From: Anaeramoeba flamelloides
Taxonomy: Eukaryota > Metamonada > Anaeramoebidae
Direction of reading: 5' to 3'
DNA: 64,000 nucleotides
Assembly (NCBI GenBank): GCA_027625915.1
Contig: JANTQA010000063.1
Location: 2,976,001 to 3,040,000 of the forward strand
In this document: piece after piece, positions 38,372 through 51,430 of the stretch
How the letters are laid out: each line of letters starts with the position of its first letter
How positions within the stretch are numbered: the first letter of the stretch is position 1
Position numbers and translations under genes: made by a program
The notes under the pieces: model-generated
Told to the model about the DNA's origin: nothing
Databases searched by the model: none
The model's input: the letters and a program-made list of their open reading frames with translations, nothing else

Positions 38372-38937
38372 TATTTAAGGTTGACAATCCCTGAAATTTG
38401 AAAAAAAAGATTATCTTGTGTCAATTGTGACCACTTGTTAATTTGGTTCATTGCTGATCGATCTTGTACTTGGTATGGGTTTTAATAGTGGTTCAAAAGG
38501 GCAATTTTTGACAATTTATTTTTTTTTTTCCAAAATCTGAATTGAAGACGGTAAGAAACATATACCGGAAGCTGATTAATAATGAATTTTGGGTTGTAGA
38601 AAAGAATTTTGATTTTCTTTTTAGTCAATTAATCTAATGAAAAAAAATTTTTTGTAAAGGCACTAATAAAACCAAACCTAATTAAAAATTTCAATCAACA
38701 GCCCACAAATCACATTTTTTTTATAACTTTAGTTGGGGCAAATTAATCTTAGACTCTTCAATTCCGATTTCTGAAAGAAAAAAAATAAATTGTCAAAAAT
38801 TGCCATTTTGAACCACTATTAAAACCCATACCAAGTACAAGATCGATCAGCAAAGAACCAAATTAACAAGTGCAATACACCCTACTCAAGATAATCTTTT
38901 TTATTATTTCAAGGTTGTAATCCTTAAGGGACTAGTA
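38372..38937. mobile_element. Foldback/MITE element with ~165-bp arms
   Basis: The left arm (about 38372-38540) and right arm (about 38763-38937) are inverse copies. They share gatcgatcttgtacttggta, tgggttttaatagtggttca and acttgttaatttggttc, separated by ~220 bp of unique sequence. The arms are roughly 90% alike in the inner part. No open frame of note. No relative was seen elsewhere in the window. Confidence 0.65.
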
Positions 38938-39901
38938 ACTCTTGAGCATTTATATTCCCAAAGGTGTTAGAGTAATTATTTGTACAAGGGTGCATTAAAA
39001 CCCAATAAGTAACTTGAATTTATCAAATTTAAATTTTTGAGTTTTCATTTTTAAAAGAAGTTCATTTTTCACAATAAAATTTTCAGTCAAAAGACCTAAA
39101 TCTTTTTTTGTTGGGATTTTTGGATATTCAAATAAACAAAAAGAAAAAGTGATACAAGAGTTTTATTTTGAAAGCATCTCACTTTTCTTACTTTCTGGGT
39201 TCATATCTAAAAAGCACCTTGAAACTTCAATCTTATTTTAAAATTACAATAAAAATAAATCAAATATTGAACACTTGAAGGCAAAAAAACTTGATCCTTT
39301 CTTTTATTCACAAATATTTATTAAATTTCTTGAAATTTTAAAAGATTAGGTAATATTCTTTTTCGAATATCCAGAGTATAAACAAGGAATTATTATTTTT
39401 ATAATCCATTATTTTATAATATTGATTATTTTTTTTATTAGAAATATGGATTTGAATTTTTTTTGTTTGTTTGAAAATCTTTGAACAAATGAGAAATAGA
39501 ATAAATTAAATCCTATTGATGCATTTAATCTTGGTTTTTTTAATGACTCATTGAAAATATTAATAGTGAGTTATTAATTATTGATTAAAAATAACCAAAT
39601 TAAAAACTATTTTTTAGATTATAAGTTAAATTTTCAATGTTTTAAAAAACATATTTTGGGGAAATTTTTGTTTCTTACTTTGATTTTTTTATTCGGGTTT
39701 TTTTATTCAATACAAATAAAAAATTGATTTGAAATGTTCTTGGAATCAAAAAATGATATTTTTTAAAAATTTTGAAATACTTTTTGTAATTTCTTTTTAA
39801 TTACTTTGGTTTTTATACATTGTCATTTTAGAAATTAGGGGTTTTATTTTTAAAGCCTTGTCAACATATAACTTTTTAATTTAAAATATTTGACTACCAG
39901 T

Positions 39902-39905
<4 letters not shown>

Positions 39906-39945
<40 letters not shown>

Positions 39946-40514
39946 CCATTTCACTCAAAGTGGCACATCCAAAAATGAAAAGGCCACTTTATTTTTAAGA
40001 ATTAACCAAACTTAGATTGTTTAGATATATTAGAAATAATAAATTTCGGAAAAGAGTCGATAATCATAAAAGAAAAGCCTGAATCAACTTTAAATTTTCC
40101 AAAAAATAAAATGTTAAAACAATTTTGTGTCACATTCATTGGAACATCTCGTGCACAATTTCTCAATTTCTTTAGGAAATTAAAATTGTTGACTATAAGA
40201 TTTTTTACTTGTAAATGTATGAATTTTAAAAGAATATACAAAGCCTGAATTTTCTAAATGTTAATTTGGAGTTTCAAACATTTTTTTTGAAATGTAATTT
40301 TCAAAAAAAATAAAAAAAAAAAAAAAAAAAAAATCAAAAAGTCAAAAACAAAAAAAAAACAAATTTTACAAAATGAGAAAAAATGATTTTGATCTAAAAA
40401 TTGAAATTTCAGTTTGAGAAGCATAACGAATTAAACCCATAGAATATATTCTATTTCTTCAATAGAACTGGCACCCTTTGACTGAAAAAGAGTTTATATA
40501 TATATATATATATA
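39906..40514. mobile_element. MITE family C copy bounded by TA microsatellites
   Basis: A ~550-bp unit (39942-40494) with ends AAACTCC-atttcactcaaagtgg and, inverted, AAACTC-tttttcagtcaaagg. It directly abuts (TA)n tracts of about 36 bp on the left and 20 bp on the right. A TA target duplication of a Tc1/mariner-type element expanded by slippage, or insertion into an existing TA tract, would explain this. A related partial copy in the opposite orientation lies at about 47403-47790. A 79-codon frame on the - strand (40241-40002) has no recognisable domain. Confidence 0.6.
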
Positions 40515-41397
40515 TGACTTTATAAGAAATAGACATAAAATTAAAAATATTATTCACTGAGAGATATTATTTTAAAAAAAAATTAGAGTAGATTACTTTC
40601 TCATTATAAATAATTTTTTTTTGGTTTAATTCTAATGTTTTAAATGAAATTATTTTTTGAATTTTTTTGAGTTTTTAAGTTTTAAGTTTTTTAAAAAAGT
40701 AATTTTAATATGAATATGGAATATAAAATATAGCTGAAATAAGGTATTTTGATAACTAGATATATACAGCAACCCCCAAGAAATCAATCAAATAATGAAA
40801 ATATCAAAACTTTTTTTTTTTCACTGTTTATTATGTTTATTAATATTACTTTAATACCTTTTTGATCCTTTTTTTTTTTATTTTTAGTAGTGATAATAAG
40901 TCGTATATGGGTTAATGTAGTATAAATATGAATTTGTGGAAACGTTCAAAGATTAACATTAAATTAAAGTCACTTCATACATGTGTTTAATTATTGATTC
41001 TTAGTATCATCAATAAAAAATTAACAAAATAAAAAAAAAAAAATAATAATAATATTTGTAATTTAGCAAAAAAATAATGAAAAATAATTTAAAAATTTCT
41101 TTATTAATAATCTACCAATACATATTTAAAAAACTGGATGGAAATATATTATTCAGATATTAACATCATATGTATTATAATTAAATACTAAAACAAATAC
41201 AAAAATAATATTTTTGAATTTAGAATGTTACAAATAATTTATTGTTATCATTAGTCTATGAAAATAAACTAGAAATAAGTTCTTCATAAATAATCATAAT
41301 TATATAATTACAAAAAAAAAAATAAAATAAAATAAAAATAATAAATAAATAATGTATATAGATATATAAACCAATATATAGTAATAAGATCAAAGCA

Positions 41398-42699
41398 TTA
41401 ACAATATCTATTCTTTAATTCTAATGGTTCTGTCAAAATTGTAAAATTGGGAATTATTGAAGTGTTTTTAGTAAACTTTATTACAAAATCAGGTTTATTG
41501 TTATTTTGGTAACCATAATTATTTGAGCATAAGGACTTTATCCAATTTAAAATATTTTTGATTCCACCAAAATCCTTTTCATATAATTTAAAGATATTTG
41601 GTAATAATAATTTCTGGTTGGATAATTTAATCAATTTAATTAGAACCTTTTGTGTAATTAATTTCAAATTTTGTTCAATGTTATCCAACGTGAAGATTTG
41701 TAGCGGGATATTAAAATGGAAATTAATTAAAGCAAAATGGAATTGGGGTTGAATTTTTTTTAAAGCGATTTTATTGCGTGTGTCAGATTTTTTAAAATAA
41801 TTTTGACTTCTTAATGATGATTTATTCGTGCTGTTCGCTCTTAACACCCCATGATAAATGTCTGTTAAAGAATAATAATTTTCCCCGATTCTATAGCAAC
41901 ATTTCTGTTTAAATTTTTTAATTGTGGTTCGATTTGTAGGGATTTCATAATTTATTAAACCCTGTAAAAATAATAGATTATAAATGTTAATAAAGAAGCA
42001 TAATTTTTGTTGTTCACTCATCTTATTTAAGCGCACGCGTTGCAAGTATAAAGTTTCTTTGACAAATTTTCGATAAATTAAGGATTTGGACACCAATTGT
42101 AAATTTATATTATTTGAACTAATTTTATAAAAGGTCATTAAAATTTGAATCAATTGCTTTAATAAATCAGCAGATAATTTTTCTGCATCATAATATTTGC
42201 CCAAGTATTCGATTTCTTCATTTAATACTATTTTTTTCTTTATGGGGAAAATTAATTTGCTTTTTTTTATATTTGGGTTATACTGATAGTTTTTGTCTTG
42301 CATTAATTCTTTTAATAGGATTTTAAATAGCTTTGTCTCAATAAATGACTCCCACGAATTTAAATCCATATGATTAAAAACTGTGCTTTGTGCTTGATCA
42401 AACATCATTGTAGAATAATTATTCAGTGAATGTAAATCAAGTATTTTATGTCTTGTTTTGGATTCAATATTAATTTCAAAAATTGAACCTGGAATAATAT
42501 ATTTCTTAATAATCTTTTTTGCTTCTTTATTAATTTGCTATTGGTATTATAATAAGAATTGTTTTAATGAAAGAAGTTGAGAAAATAAAAATAATAGATA
42601 GATATATAGAAATAGGTATGAATAATTTTGATCAATCAATTATTGTTTAAAAAAAAAAAAAAAAAAATTATTGTTTTGTATTTAGTCTAGATATTAATT

Positions 42700-42736
<37 letters not shown>

Positions 42737-45176
42737 CCAAGTTTTGTATCTCAAAGTGGTATCGGTATATAAACACCAATTGTGTATAGTAAATGTATTT
42801 TTAAAAAATTCTGGTTTATTTTTGATTTTTCAGGATTAAAAAAATTTGATTTATCTTTTTTTTTTTTATTAAAATGAAAGGTAAAGGGGGAATGTTTTTT
42901 TTTTTTTGGTTTCTATTTTTAAGAAAATCTATTAGTTTATAAGTTTTACTTTATATGTATATCAATTATTCTCCAATAAGTTTTTTTACTCTTATTTTTC
43001 CAAATTAAAAAAATTTGTTTAAATTAAAAAATATTCAAAATTTTTGAAGATTGAATTAAATTTGAATTTTTTTTTTGCATTAATTGGTGTGGAATTTAAA
43101 AGATGAGATTTTAAACAAAAAAAAAAAATTAAAAAAAAAGTAAAAAAAAAAAGTAAAAAAAAAAATTAAAAAATAATTTCTTAAAAAACATTAGAATTAA
43201 TAAAAAATAAATATATATATATTCTTTTTAAAAAAGTGTGACCAAAAAAATTTTTTTCAGAGTAGTACCTAAAATAGTCCTATTGAAGTTTTGTGACAAC
43301 TGTTTTCAAGATACTTTTGAAAACTTTTTGATCACACTTTTTCAAAATTCCTCTCATAAAAAATGAAAAACTCAAAATAAAAAAAAAAAAAAAATGAAGA
43401 ATTAAGAATTACCTTTTGGGTTTGGCAATTGGCCTTGTAGTCTTTGATACTTTGGAAAAACAGCAAATTTTCTTGATTTAAATGCACACAAAGATATTCT
43501 TTAAAATAGGCAACACCTTTAGGTATTGTGAGCAGGACTTGCAAGGAAGGTATATTCACAATTTTTTGTTGTTTTTCTTCTTTTTTTTCTGTTTTAACTT
43601 TTTGTTGAATTTGTATTTTCTTTTGTTGTTGTAGTTGTTTTGTTAATAATTTATATTTATCAATAAGTTCCTTATTGAATATGTTTCCAGCATCTTCAGA
43701 TTTATTCTTATTTTGTTTTTGAAGTTTGATGGATACATTTGTAACTACACTAATTGAATTCGAGCGCGGACGGATTTTTTTTTCGATTCTCTGTGTTCTG
43801 TTTGTGAACAACTTGTTTGTTTTCTTATTTGGGTAGTCCTCAATTTTGTTGCTCATCTGGCTGTTCCACAATTCTTCGTTATTGCTATCATTGCCCTCAA
43901 ACCTTGTAATTTTATTCTCAAAGTCTTGTTCGCTGTTGCAGCTATCAGAAAAGGTCATTGTGAGTGATTCCGAACTGTCTGTGTGTGTAGCAGTTTCGGT
44001 TATCTCGCTTATTGTCCGGTGGTATATTGTTTTTGTCGAGAGCGATGGTGTGAATTTTAATCTTTTGATGCCTTTTGAGCTTGTAGTTGGGGATTTCTTT
44101 AAATTAAGGTTTCTGGTTCTTTTTGGAATTGAATGCTTCATTGAAAATGAATTGTCGGAATCACTGTTATTGCTCGTCGTGGTATTACTAGCTGTGTTGG
44201 TATTGTAATTGTAATTACTGTCGCTATTATATTCATTGTTGGAATTGTTCGATTGGTGGTTATTTGAAAAATCTGAATATGAGATATCAGATCCTGATCG
44301 AAATGTTCTGTTTTCAGATGTTTCCTTTAGCTGTTGCAGGTCACCAATCTCCATTTTTAATTTCTCATTTTCGACTTTAATGGTTTTACATTTCATTTTA
44401 ATTGAGCCGATTGTCTGTCGACATTGCAAAGAAGACTTGTTCATCGATTTGAAATTGTTGATCTCAAATCCAATTTTTTTTGCTTTCCTTTCTTCCTGTG
44501 AGTATTGCTCTCGGATCCTTTTTAAAATTCTTTCTTGGATCATTGATTTCTCTTCGTCCTCCTTATTTACTTGCTCAAACTTTTGTAAATTTTGTAAATC
44601 CTCTTTTAGAAGATTTAAATCAACAAGCAAATCGTTTGTGTTGGTTGTTAATTCTTTAAGTTTTGCTTGTTTTGAATTTACTTTTTCTTTTAGGTTGTCC
44701 TTTTTGTTTGATTTCAAAAAGTTGATACTTTGTGTCAATTTTTGGATTTTTTTCTTTTTTTCTTCGATTTCTTCATCTTCGGAACCGTTCTTATCTTGGT
44801 TGTTGTTCCCAATGGGAATAGGTGTGTGTGTTTTGGTTTTATTGAGACCCAACCCTGAAAGTTCCTGTGTTAGAAAAGATTTTTCCTTTTCTTGATCCTT
44901 GATCCTTCCCAAGAGATCACGAAGCTTTCGTAAAGTTGTCTCGGTGATGCGTTGATCTGTTAATTGTGAATACTTGCGTTTCAATTTTTTGTACTTAAAC
45001 TTTAAAGATTCCAACTCTTTGTCTATTTTTGTAATTTTTTTTTGTTCTGGTTGTTTGTTCTCGGTTTTTTTTGTTCCTTTTACCGTTTCACTTTTTGGAA
45101 TGGTTTTGTTTTTGTTTCTTCTTGAAAGAATCGTTCCAAGGAGGTGACCATATCTTGAACTTCGAATGTTCGTCAT
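41398..45176 (-). CDS. Coiled-coil RGS-DUF547 protein
   Basis: Exons 43413-45176 and 41398-42537 (967 residues). RGS domains speed GTP hydrolysis on G-alpha subunits. DUF547 has no established function. Residues about 40-300 are a Lys/Glu-rich coiled coil; about 310-530 is Ser/Asn-rich and probably disordered. The RGS domain (about 540-668) begins IPSLQVLLTIPKGVAYFKEY and LNQENLLFFQSIKDYK in exon 1. It continues in exon 2 with AKKIIKKYIIPGSIFEIN, DLHSLNNYSTMMFDQAQ and FIETKLFKILLKEL, matching all main RGS helices. DUF547 (about 740-890) shows QQKLCFFINIYNLLFLQGLI, YSLTDIYHGVLRANS and FHFALINFHFNIPLQIF. The 875-nt intron (GTAATT...CAATAG) is phase 0 and splits the RGS domain. Coupling of G-protein signalling to DUF547 is inferred. 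The catalytic competence of either domain is untested. Confidence 0.88.
42538..43412 (-). other. Intron within the RGS-coding region
   Basis: 875 nt, donor GTAATT, acceptor ataccaatag, phase 0. It contains a TA microsatellite (about 42703-42735) followed by aagccaagttttgtatctca and aagtgg, which resembles the end of MITE family C, and a family D MITE at about 43226-43345 close to the donor. Removing it restores a continuous RGS domain. Confidence 0.8.
43226..43345. mobile_element. Small MITE, family D, best copy
   Basis: A ~120-bp unit. The left end is tttttaaaaaagtgtgacca and the right end carries the inverse (gatcacactttttcaaaa). The middle shares tcctattgaagttttgt with the copies near 54440-54480 and 54830-54870. 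It is non-coding and lies in the RGS gene intron. Confidence 0.55.
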
Positions 45177-47402
45177 CTACAAATTTTTTAATTTAAATTC
45201 TTTGCAAAATTTTTTTTTCTGGTTGTAATTGTGATTTGGTTGTTTGTTTTCTTTGGTTTGGGTTTCGTTCTCGTTTTTTTCAATTTTTAAAATGGTTTTT
45301 GTTTATGGAAAATTGAAAAAAAATTTTTTTTCAAAAAAGTCGAAAAGTAAAAAAATGTCTCAAATTAATTTAATTTAAAAAGTTGAATGACTAATACTTG
45401 GGATTGGTTCAAAACCACCTCAATAAGTGAATTAGTTTTGAGAGAAATCGAAAATAATATACTTTTTGTATTTAGAACTCGGTTCAAAAGAAATGTAATT
45501 TGATGCCATTTTTGTGTCAAGCGGTTACACTCTTGAAAACAAGCAAAAAAACTTTTCCTTTTAAATTAATAAAAGCAAAAAGTAAAATTTTTATCTTCTT
45601 TATTTGGGAGATATTACAAGAGATTATCCCACAACCCAGAAGTTACGAATTGAAAAAACTTTTCAATGAGTAATTGGGATTATGTTGGAACTGTTAAAGA
45701 AAATTTAGGAGCTGATCAAAATAGTTCGCTAACTTTGCAAGTGTGAATTTTTTTTTTTTTGTCAAAATGAAAAAAAATTTTTTTTTGAAAGAAATAAAAA
45801 AAAAAAAGATATTCTTTCTTCAGCAGAAAAGTCATGCTTTCATAAAAATTAATACCCTGACTCCATAGTTCAATTCTTATTATGTTCTTTCTCAATTTAT
45901 CAAAAGACTCTTAATTCCAAAAAAGATCGTAATTACTGAGAATTGATAATTTTATTTCTTTTTTCAAAAAAAAGTACTTTTTTGAAAATTATCTTAGATT
46001 GAGCCAAAACACAATCTTTTTTGACAACCACAATTTGCCTAATATATTATTTGTGAAAAATAAATTTAAACTGTTTTTTATTTTGACTTTCGCAAAATGT
46101 TTTCGAAAAGATCAAAGGTAATTCAAAACTGTGTAAAAATTGAAAAAACAAATTTCTTTTTGGAATTTTCCTTTTTGAATTGAGAACTTTAAAGAATTCT
46201 GTTTCTTCTTGTTTTTTTTATCTGTAAAGCTCTTTGATCAAATTAATTGTGAAGATTTGTCATTACAGTATTTTGAAAATTTTAAATCGCAAACATCACA
46301 TAAGAAAACTAAAAAATTAATTTTTGTGTGGTACTTTTTCGAATTAGTTCTTTGAATGTTTCAATTCAAATCGTATCTCGTTTCCTTCAACAAAAAGTCA
46401 ATTTGAACCACAAATTTTTGTTTTTTTGTTTTTGTTGCTTGAACTGATCTTTTTGTATTTGCGAGAAGTATTGATATTTTTATTTTAATAAAGGAAAATT
46501 TTTATTTCTATTTCCAAAATGAATAATAATTATTACTGCTAGAACCAACAATCAAATTAGCGGTAGAAATTTTGTCTTAGAGTTAACTTAGGAAGTTTAT
46601 ATTATTGTCTAAAAATTTTGTTTCTAAAAGGTGTAAAAAAGATGTTTTGGATTTTCTTCAACTTATAAACTAGAAAAATATTATGGAAAGTGAATAAAAA
46701 ATTTTTATTTTTTTATCATGAAATAATTGTTTTACAAATCTTTAACAATCTTTATGTTTATTTTATGAAGGGTGTACCATAAACAATGAAAAAAACTTGA
46801 TCAGATTTGATATAACAATAAAATTATTAGATTTCTTAATTTATTCAAAAAACTAGAAAACTTTTTGAAATTTCTTTTTGACATTTATTTACAAATTTTG
46901 AAAAATAATTTTAGCAAAAAATGAAATTAAACAAGAAGCAATAAAAGTCAAAATAACCGAGTTTGAAGACAACCTTGGAAAATAATTTAATTTTTCTTGG
47001 ATATTCTCAATAAGAATTTCCTAAGAGAATTATTTTTTTCGGACATTTTTCTTTATTAAGCGAATAGTGAGTGTGATTTATTTTTTTTCCCCAAGGTTAT
47101 AGGGTAATTATACATACTATGTTATGATTAAATCAAACTCAGTTATCAGTTTTATCATAAATTGGCTATCATTTTTTGAAGAATTCTTTTTTCCTCAATT
47201 AAATTTTCCATAAAAAAAATTTTGTAGTTCGATAAAAAAAAGTAAAACTGGTTGAACAAGTTCAAATAAATTTTTAATTGGGAACAATACTGAAAACATA
47301 AAAGTAGAATCAGTTAATAGAAGAAACCAATTAACTTCAAAGAATAATCCATTATATTATTTTCAATCCAATAGACAAATAGAATTTAGATATATAGGTT
47401 AT

Positions 47403-47790
47403 TTTTTAGTCAAAGTTGCCCATTTTTATTGAAGAAATAGAACATATTCTCTGAGTTTAATTCAGTTTTCTTCTCAAAATAAATATTCAATTTTTAGATC
47501 AAAGTCATTTGTTTTTTATTTTTTGTTTTTGGTTTTTTTTTTTTCCTCTTTTCTTTTTTTACTTTTCTTTTCTTTTATTTCTTTTTTTTTTCTTTGTAAA
47601 AGTAAATTTGAAAAAAAAAAAAAAAATGATTAAAACTCCAAATTAACATACAGAAAAGTGAGTCTTTGTGATTTCTTTTAAATTATATGTACTTACAAGT
47701 TATATATCTTATTTCCAAAAATTTTAATTTCCCAAGAAATTAAGAAATTTTGTATAAGAAATTCCAATGAAATACCCAAAAATTTTTTAA
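47403..47790 (+). mobile_element. MITE family C, partial copy
   Basis: Matches the inverse of 39960-40495. Shared blocks include ttttagtcaaag, attgaagaaatagaa, tcaatttttagatcaaa and actccaaattaacata. The second half is lost or diverged. No TA microsatellite is seen at this copy's end beyond agatatatagg. Confidence 0.5.
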
Positions 47791-47883
47791 CGTTATTTTT
47801 TTTTAAATTTATACTTATTTCGGGTCATTCTATTATGAATATCAACACTAATTCAAAGTTTATTATTTCTCTTATATTAAATT

Positions 47884-48025
47884 CCGCTTCCAAGACACAA
47901 ACTTTGTACAAAAAATAAGGCACAAAGAAACATCAAATTAAAGTACATTTTTTGGAATTTTTTTTTCACAAATTATTTTACTCGAATTTGAATGTTGTGC
48001 CTTAATTCGAGATTTTTTTCTCTCT
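47884..48025. mobile_element. MITE family A, partial copy
   Basis: The left arm is recognisable (ttccaagacacaaactttg, aaggcacaaagaaacatc), as are the loop (cacaaattattttactcgaa) and part of the right arm (tgtgccttaattcgagattt). The right end is missing. Confidence 0.6.
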
Positions 48026-49284
48026 CTATTTGATAATTTTATAAGTTCTATACAACTTATTTTAATTTTTTTTTTCAGTTAAATATCCAAAAAAGATTTT
48101 TTTATCTAGATAAATAATAATAACCATGGATTGGAATTTCTTTTTTTTTCTACAAAATTATAAGAATTAAAATACAAATACTCTTTGTTTTTGTAAATTA
48201 ACTCTTGAATTAAGATTTATTTTCAAAAAAAGAAACCAAAGAACTTGTTTATTTTAACTGATAATTTTTAAGTTTTTGGTAATATAACCCAAATTCAACT
48301 AATTTCAATATTCTTAATTTCTCGAATTTTTCTTTTTATTTTTTGCCTTTAATTTTTTACATTAATTTTTTTATTAGCAGTCTCTTAAATATCAATATTA
48401 ATTACGTGGGTAATAATATTTGAAATAATAATATTATTATTATTATTTTGATTTATCTTATTTCAAACCATGACATGAAAATGATGAAAAAAATGTGATA
48501 TGAACTTAATAAATATATCTTCTGAAATATGTAAAAATAGTGTTCTATGTTAATTTGTTGAGTTTTTTTATTCTATTTCTTAGTTGATTTATTCATAATT
48601 AGTTTGAATTTCTCCAATTATAAAAAAAAATAATTATTTTAAAGAATTTTCTGAAATCAGAATTTGATCATCAATTTTACATATTTTCAGAGACATTATA
48701 AAAATAAGTTGTTTAAATTTTGAGATCGTGAGATTTTTAATTGGTATTGATTTTATTTTTCCTTTTAAGTTTAAAATGGCCTTTTAACAACATTCCTTAA
48801 TTAAAACCCAAAGCTTATCCATCCTGAAAAAAATATCAGTTAAGTATTACCCCAAATTATTGGGAATTGCCATTATTATTTAACATAATAATTATATAAT
48901 AAAAAAATGATCAAAAATTACTAACTTCCAGTTAGCCTAATTAGGAAATATACATGTTTTATTTCAAAGATAATTGATCTAATGTATATATTAATAGGCA
49001 ATATACTAAAATATTTAGTATGATTCTCAAAATAATTAATCTCAAAACAAAAAATTAAAAGTATATTGAAATTTCAATTAATATTATATTTTCACATTCC
49101 CAAAGTGGTTGAAAAGTCATTAAATAGGATATATATATATATAATAATTCTATTTTTTTATTAATTTCAATTAATTTCTTGTATTCTATCAGTGAAACCA
49201 ATTTTTGAATGGGTGTTTATACTCCATACTAGAATATTTATGCAATATTCTATATATGTTTCTGACTTTTTTATGAAGTTTCAA

Positions 49285-49826
49285 TATAAATACCATACCA
49301 AAAATTTGGAAACACCCAAAATCATATATAGGTAAAAAAACTCAATCTATTAGATTGTTCGAAACTTAATAAAAAAAAAAAATGAAAGTTGTTGAGTATT
49401 AATGATTTTATAAGTAACCCTTTGAAACCAAGTATAAGATTTAAAATATAATACTAAAAAAAAAAAAAAACAATGTGCTTAAAATAAGGAAACGATCTGA
49501 ACAAAAAATGTATTGGTAAATTTGCTGAAATTTCACCAAAAAATGTTGTTGATAGATCAAATGATTAAGATACTATTGATCAATTGTATGTGATTTTCCA
49601 ATTTAATAAAAAAAAAAACACCAACCTTCTATCAACCCTTGAAAAAAAAATTCAGATCCAAGGAAACAGATTATGTAACTGGAAAAAAGGAAATGAAAAC
49701 AAAATAAAAAAAGACAAAAAATATAATATTTTGCACAATCAATTATTTCAGAATTGAGTGTAAGGTGTGGTATTGTTATTTTTTCAACTTTTTAAACTGT
49801 GCCCAAATTTTTGGAATTTATTTTAT
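49285..49826 (-). mobile_element. MITE family B, copy 3 (Tc1-like)
   Basis: The left end is taccaaaaatttggaaacac and the right end gcccaaatttttggaattt. The interior follows B1 throughout, including the stretch equivalent to KLENHIQLI on the - strand, which is out of frame a few codons later. It is more A-rich than the other copies. Confidence 0.65.
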
Positions 49827-50744
49827 ATATTAAATTATTCAATTTTTAGTATCTTGTTGTACTATTGATTAGAATTCCTGATTTTTGTCTATTTTTTGAT
49901 AAAAAAATATTATTTAATTTGAAGATTCTATTTTTTAGATTATCTTCTTATTATTCTTCTTTTTTTTTTTTTGACTTGTTTTTGATTTTTTTATTGATCA
50001 AAAAGGATTATTAAATTTTGTTAGCTAACGTTAAGTAAAGAAAAAACCAGAAACTATAAAATCAACCGATTTTAAAAGAAAAAAGTTCTAACCTAAAAAA
50101 GTAAAAGAAAAATGAAAATTGAGCCTTTATTTAAGATCCAATCACAATAATTAAAATAAGTGAATTTTTTAGTTGAATTAAACACAAACATAAGATTATA
50201 AATAATATATAAATAAATCACGATTATTAGTTAAATATTTTCAATTTTTGATATCAAAAACCAATAAGAAATATTTTTTTTTTCAATATTTTATTCAAAA
50301 TTTTTTTTAAAATTTTATTATTTTTTTTCTTTGGTTATAATTTTGGAATTTAAATCAAAATTTTATTGTTGTTTTTCATCCTCAAAAACATTGTTTTATT
50401 GAAAAAAAAAAAAAAGAAAAAAGAATATATTATTCTCATCGTAGATCAAAAGATTCAAAAAAAAATAAAAAAAACTCAAAATTTTTCCAAAAATCAAATA
50501 TAGTCTCAAATTTAGAAAAAAATAATAATTGGACCAAATAGTCTACTCTGAAAATATTTACAACTTGCAAAATAACCAAATATTTAAAAAAAAATTAAAC
50601 ATTTTTTTACTCATTTTTCACTTGTAATAGAATTCACAAAATATTGTTCTTTATTGTATTTACAAACCAAAAAACTATGGAGCATCTATATTCCTTCTCA
50701 ATTTTAAAGATTCTTTAATTGTCTAATTAAATATCCAAAATAAA

Positions 50745-51430
50745 CTCTTTTTCCAACAAAAGGATATACCTCTCAAATCATCAATACTATTGAATTTGAT
50801 CGTTAATGGGATAATTACTTATTGGTGATTTTCATTTTATTTATTCATTTTTTCTTTATTTATGTATATTGAACAGTTATAAAATGAAAAAAACAATATA
50901 AGAAGAAACCAATTTGGAAATAATCTGCCAGTATAAAAATGGAAACAGTTTAAGTTTGATTTCGAATGAGCTAGATATTGGAATTAAGAAATACCATTAT
51001 TGGATTGATAATGGAACGGAGAAAATCCAGAAAAAAAAACAAAAACACAATTCCAACAAAATAGCCAGATGAATTGCTGCTTTATATTGAAAATGAGACA
51101 TTTAAAAAACAAAAGTTTGGCGTGTAAAGAGTTATCAACAACTTGTAAAGAACTTTTTCTCAATTCACCTTGTTCAATAGTTTTTATTGATTTTTTAATT
51201 TTTTTCCCTACAATTTACAAAATGAGATTTCTCATTTTAAATAAAAGTGCACATCAATTTTTAAAATATTTAATTGTAATTTTTATTGTTTTGTTTTAAT
51301 GAGTTTTAAATATTCAGTTGAGTGTTTTTTTTTTTGTGTTTTAAAGAGTTTCTTATATTTTAGAATGATACCACAATTAGCTTGATTCAATTATGAATAA
51401 TTCTTGAAATTTTCTCTGTCTTTTTATTTG
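50745..51430 (+). repeat. Dispersed repeat F, copy 2
   Basis: Same-orientation counterpart of 22075-22790, alike over about 690 bp with many small indels. The last block (ttaaagagtttcttatattt, ttgattcaattatgaataat) marks the end of the match near 51420. The ends are not inverted repeats, so the element class is open. Confidence 0.55.

Larger units (their letters stand above)
37867..41397. other. Spacer between the PAS and RGS-DUF547 genes
   Basis: It contains the foldback element at 38372-38937, a TA microsatellite, MITE C1 and another TA run (39906-40514). 38940-39900 and 40515-41397 show no gene. The PAS gene promoter should lie just above 37866. Confidence 0.5.

Noticed and set aside
40002-40241. 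79-codon - strand gene
   Set aside because: It lies within MITE family C, and the other copy does not keep the frame.
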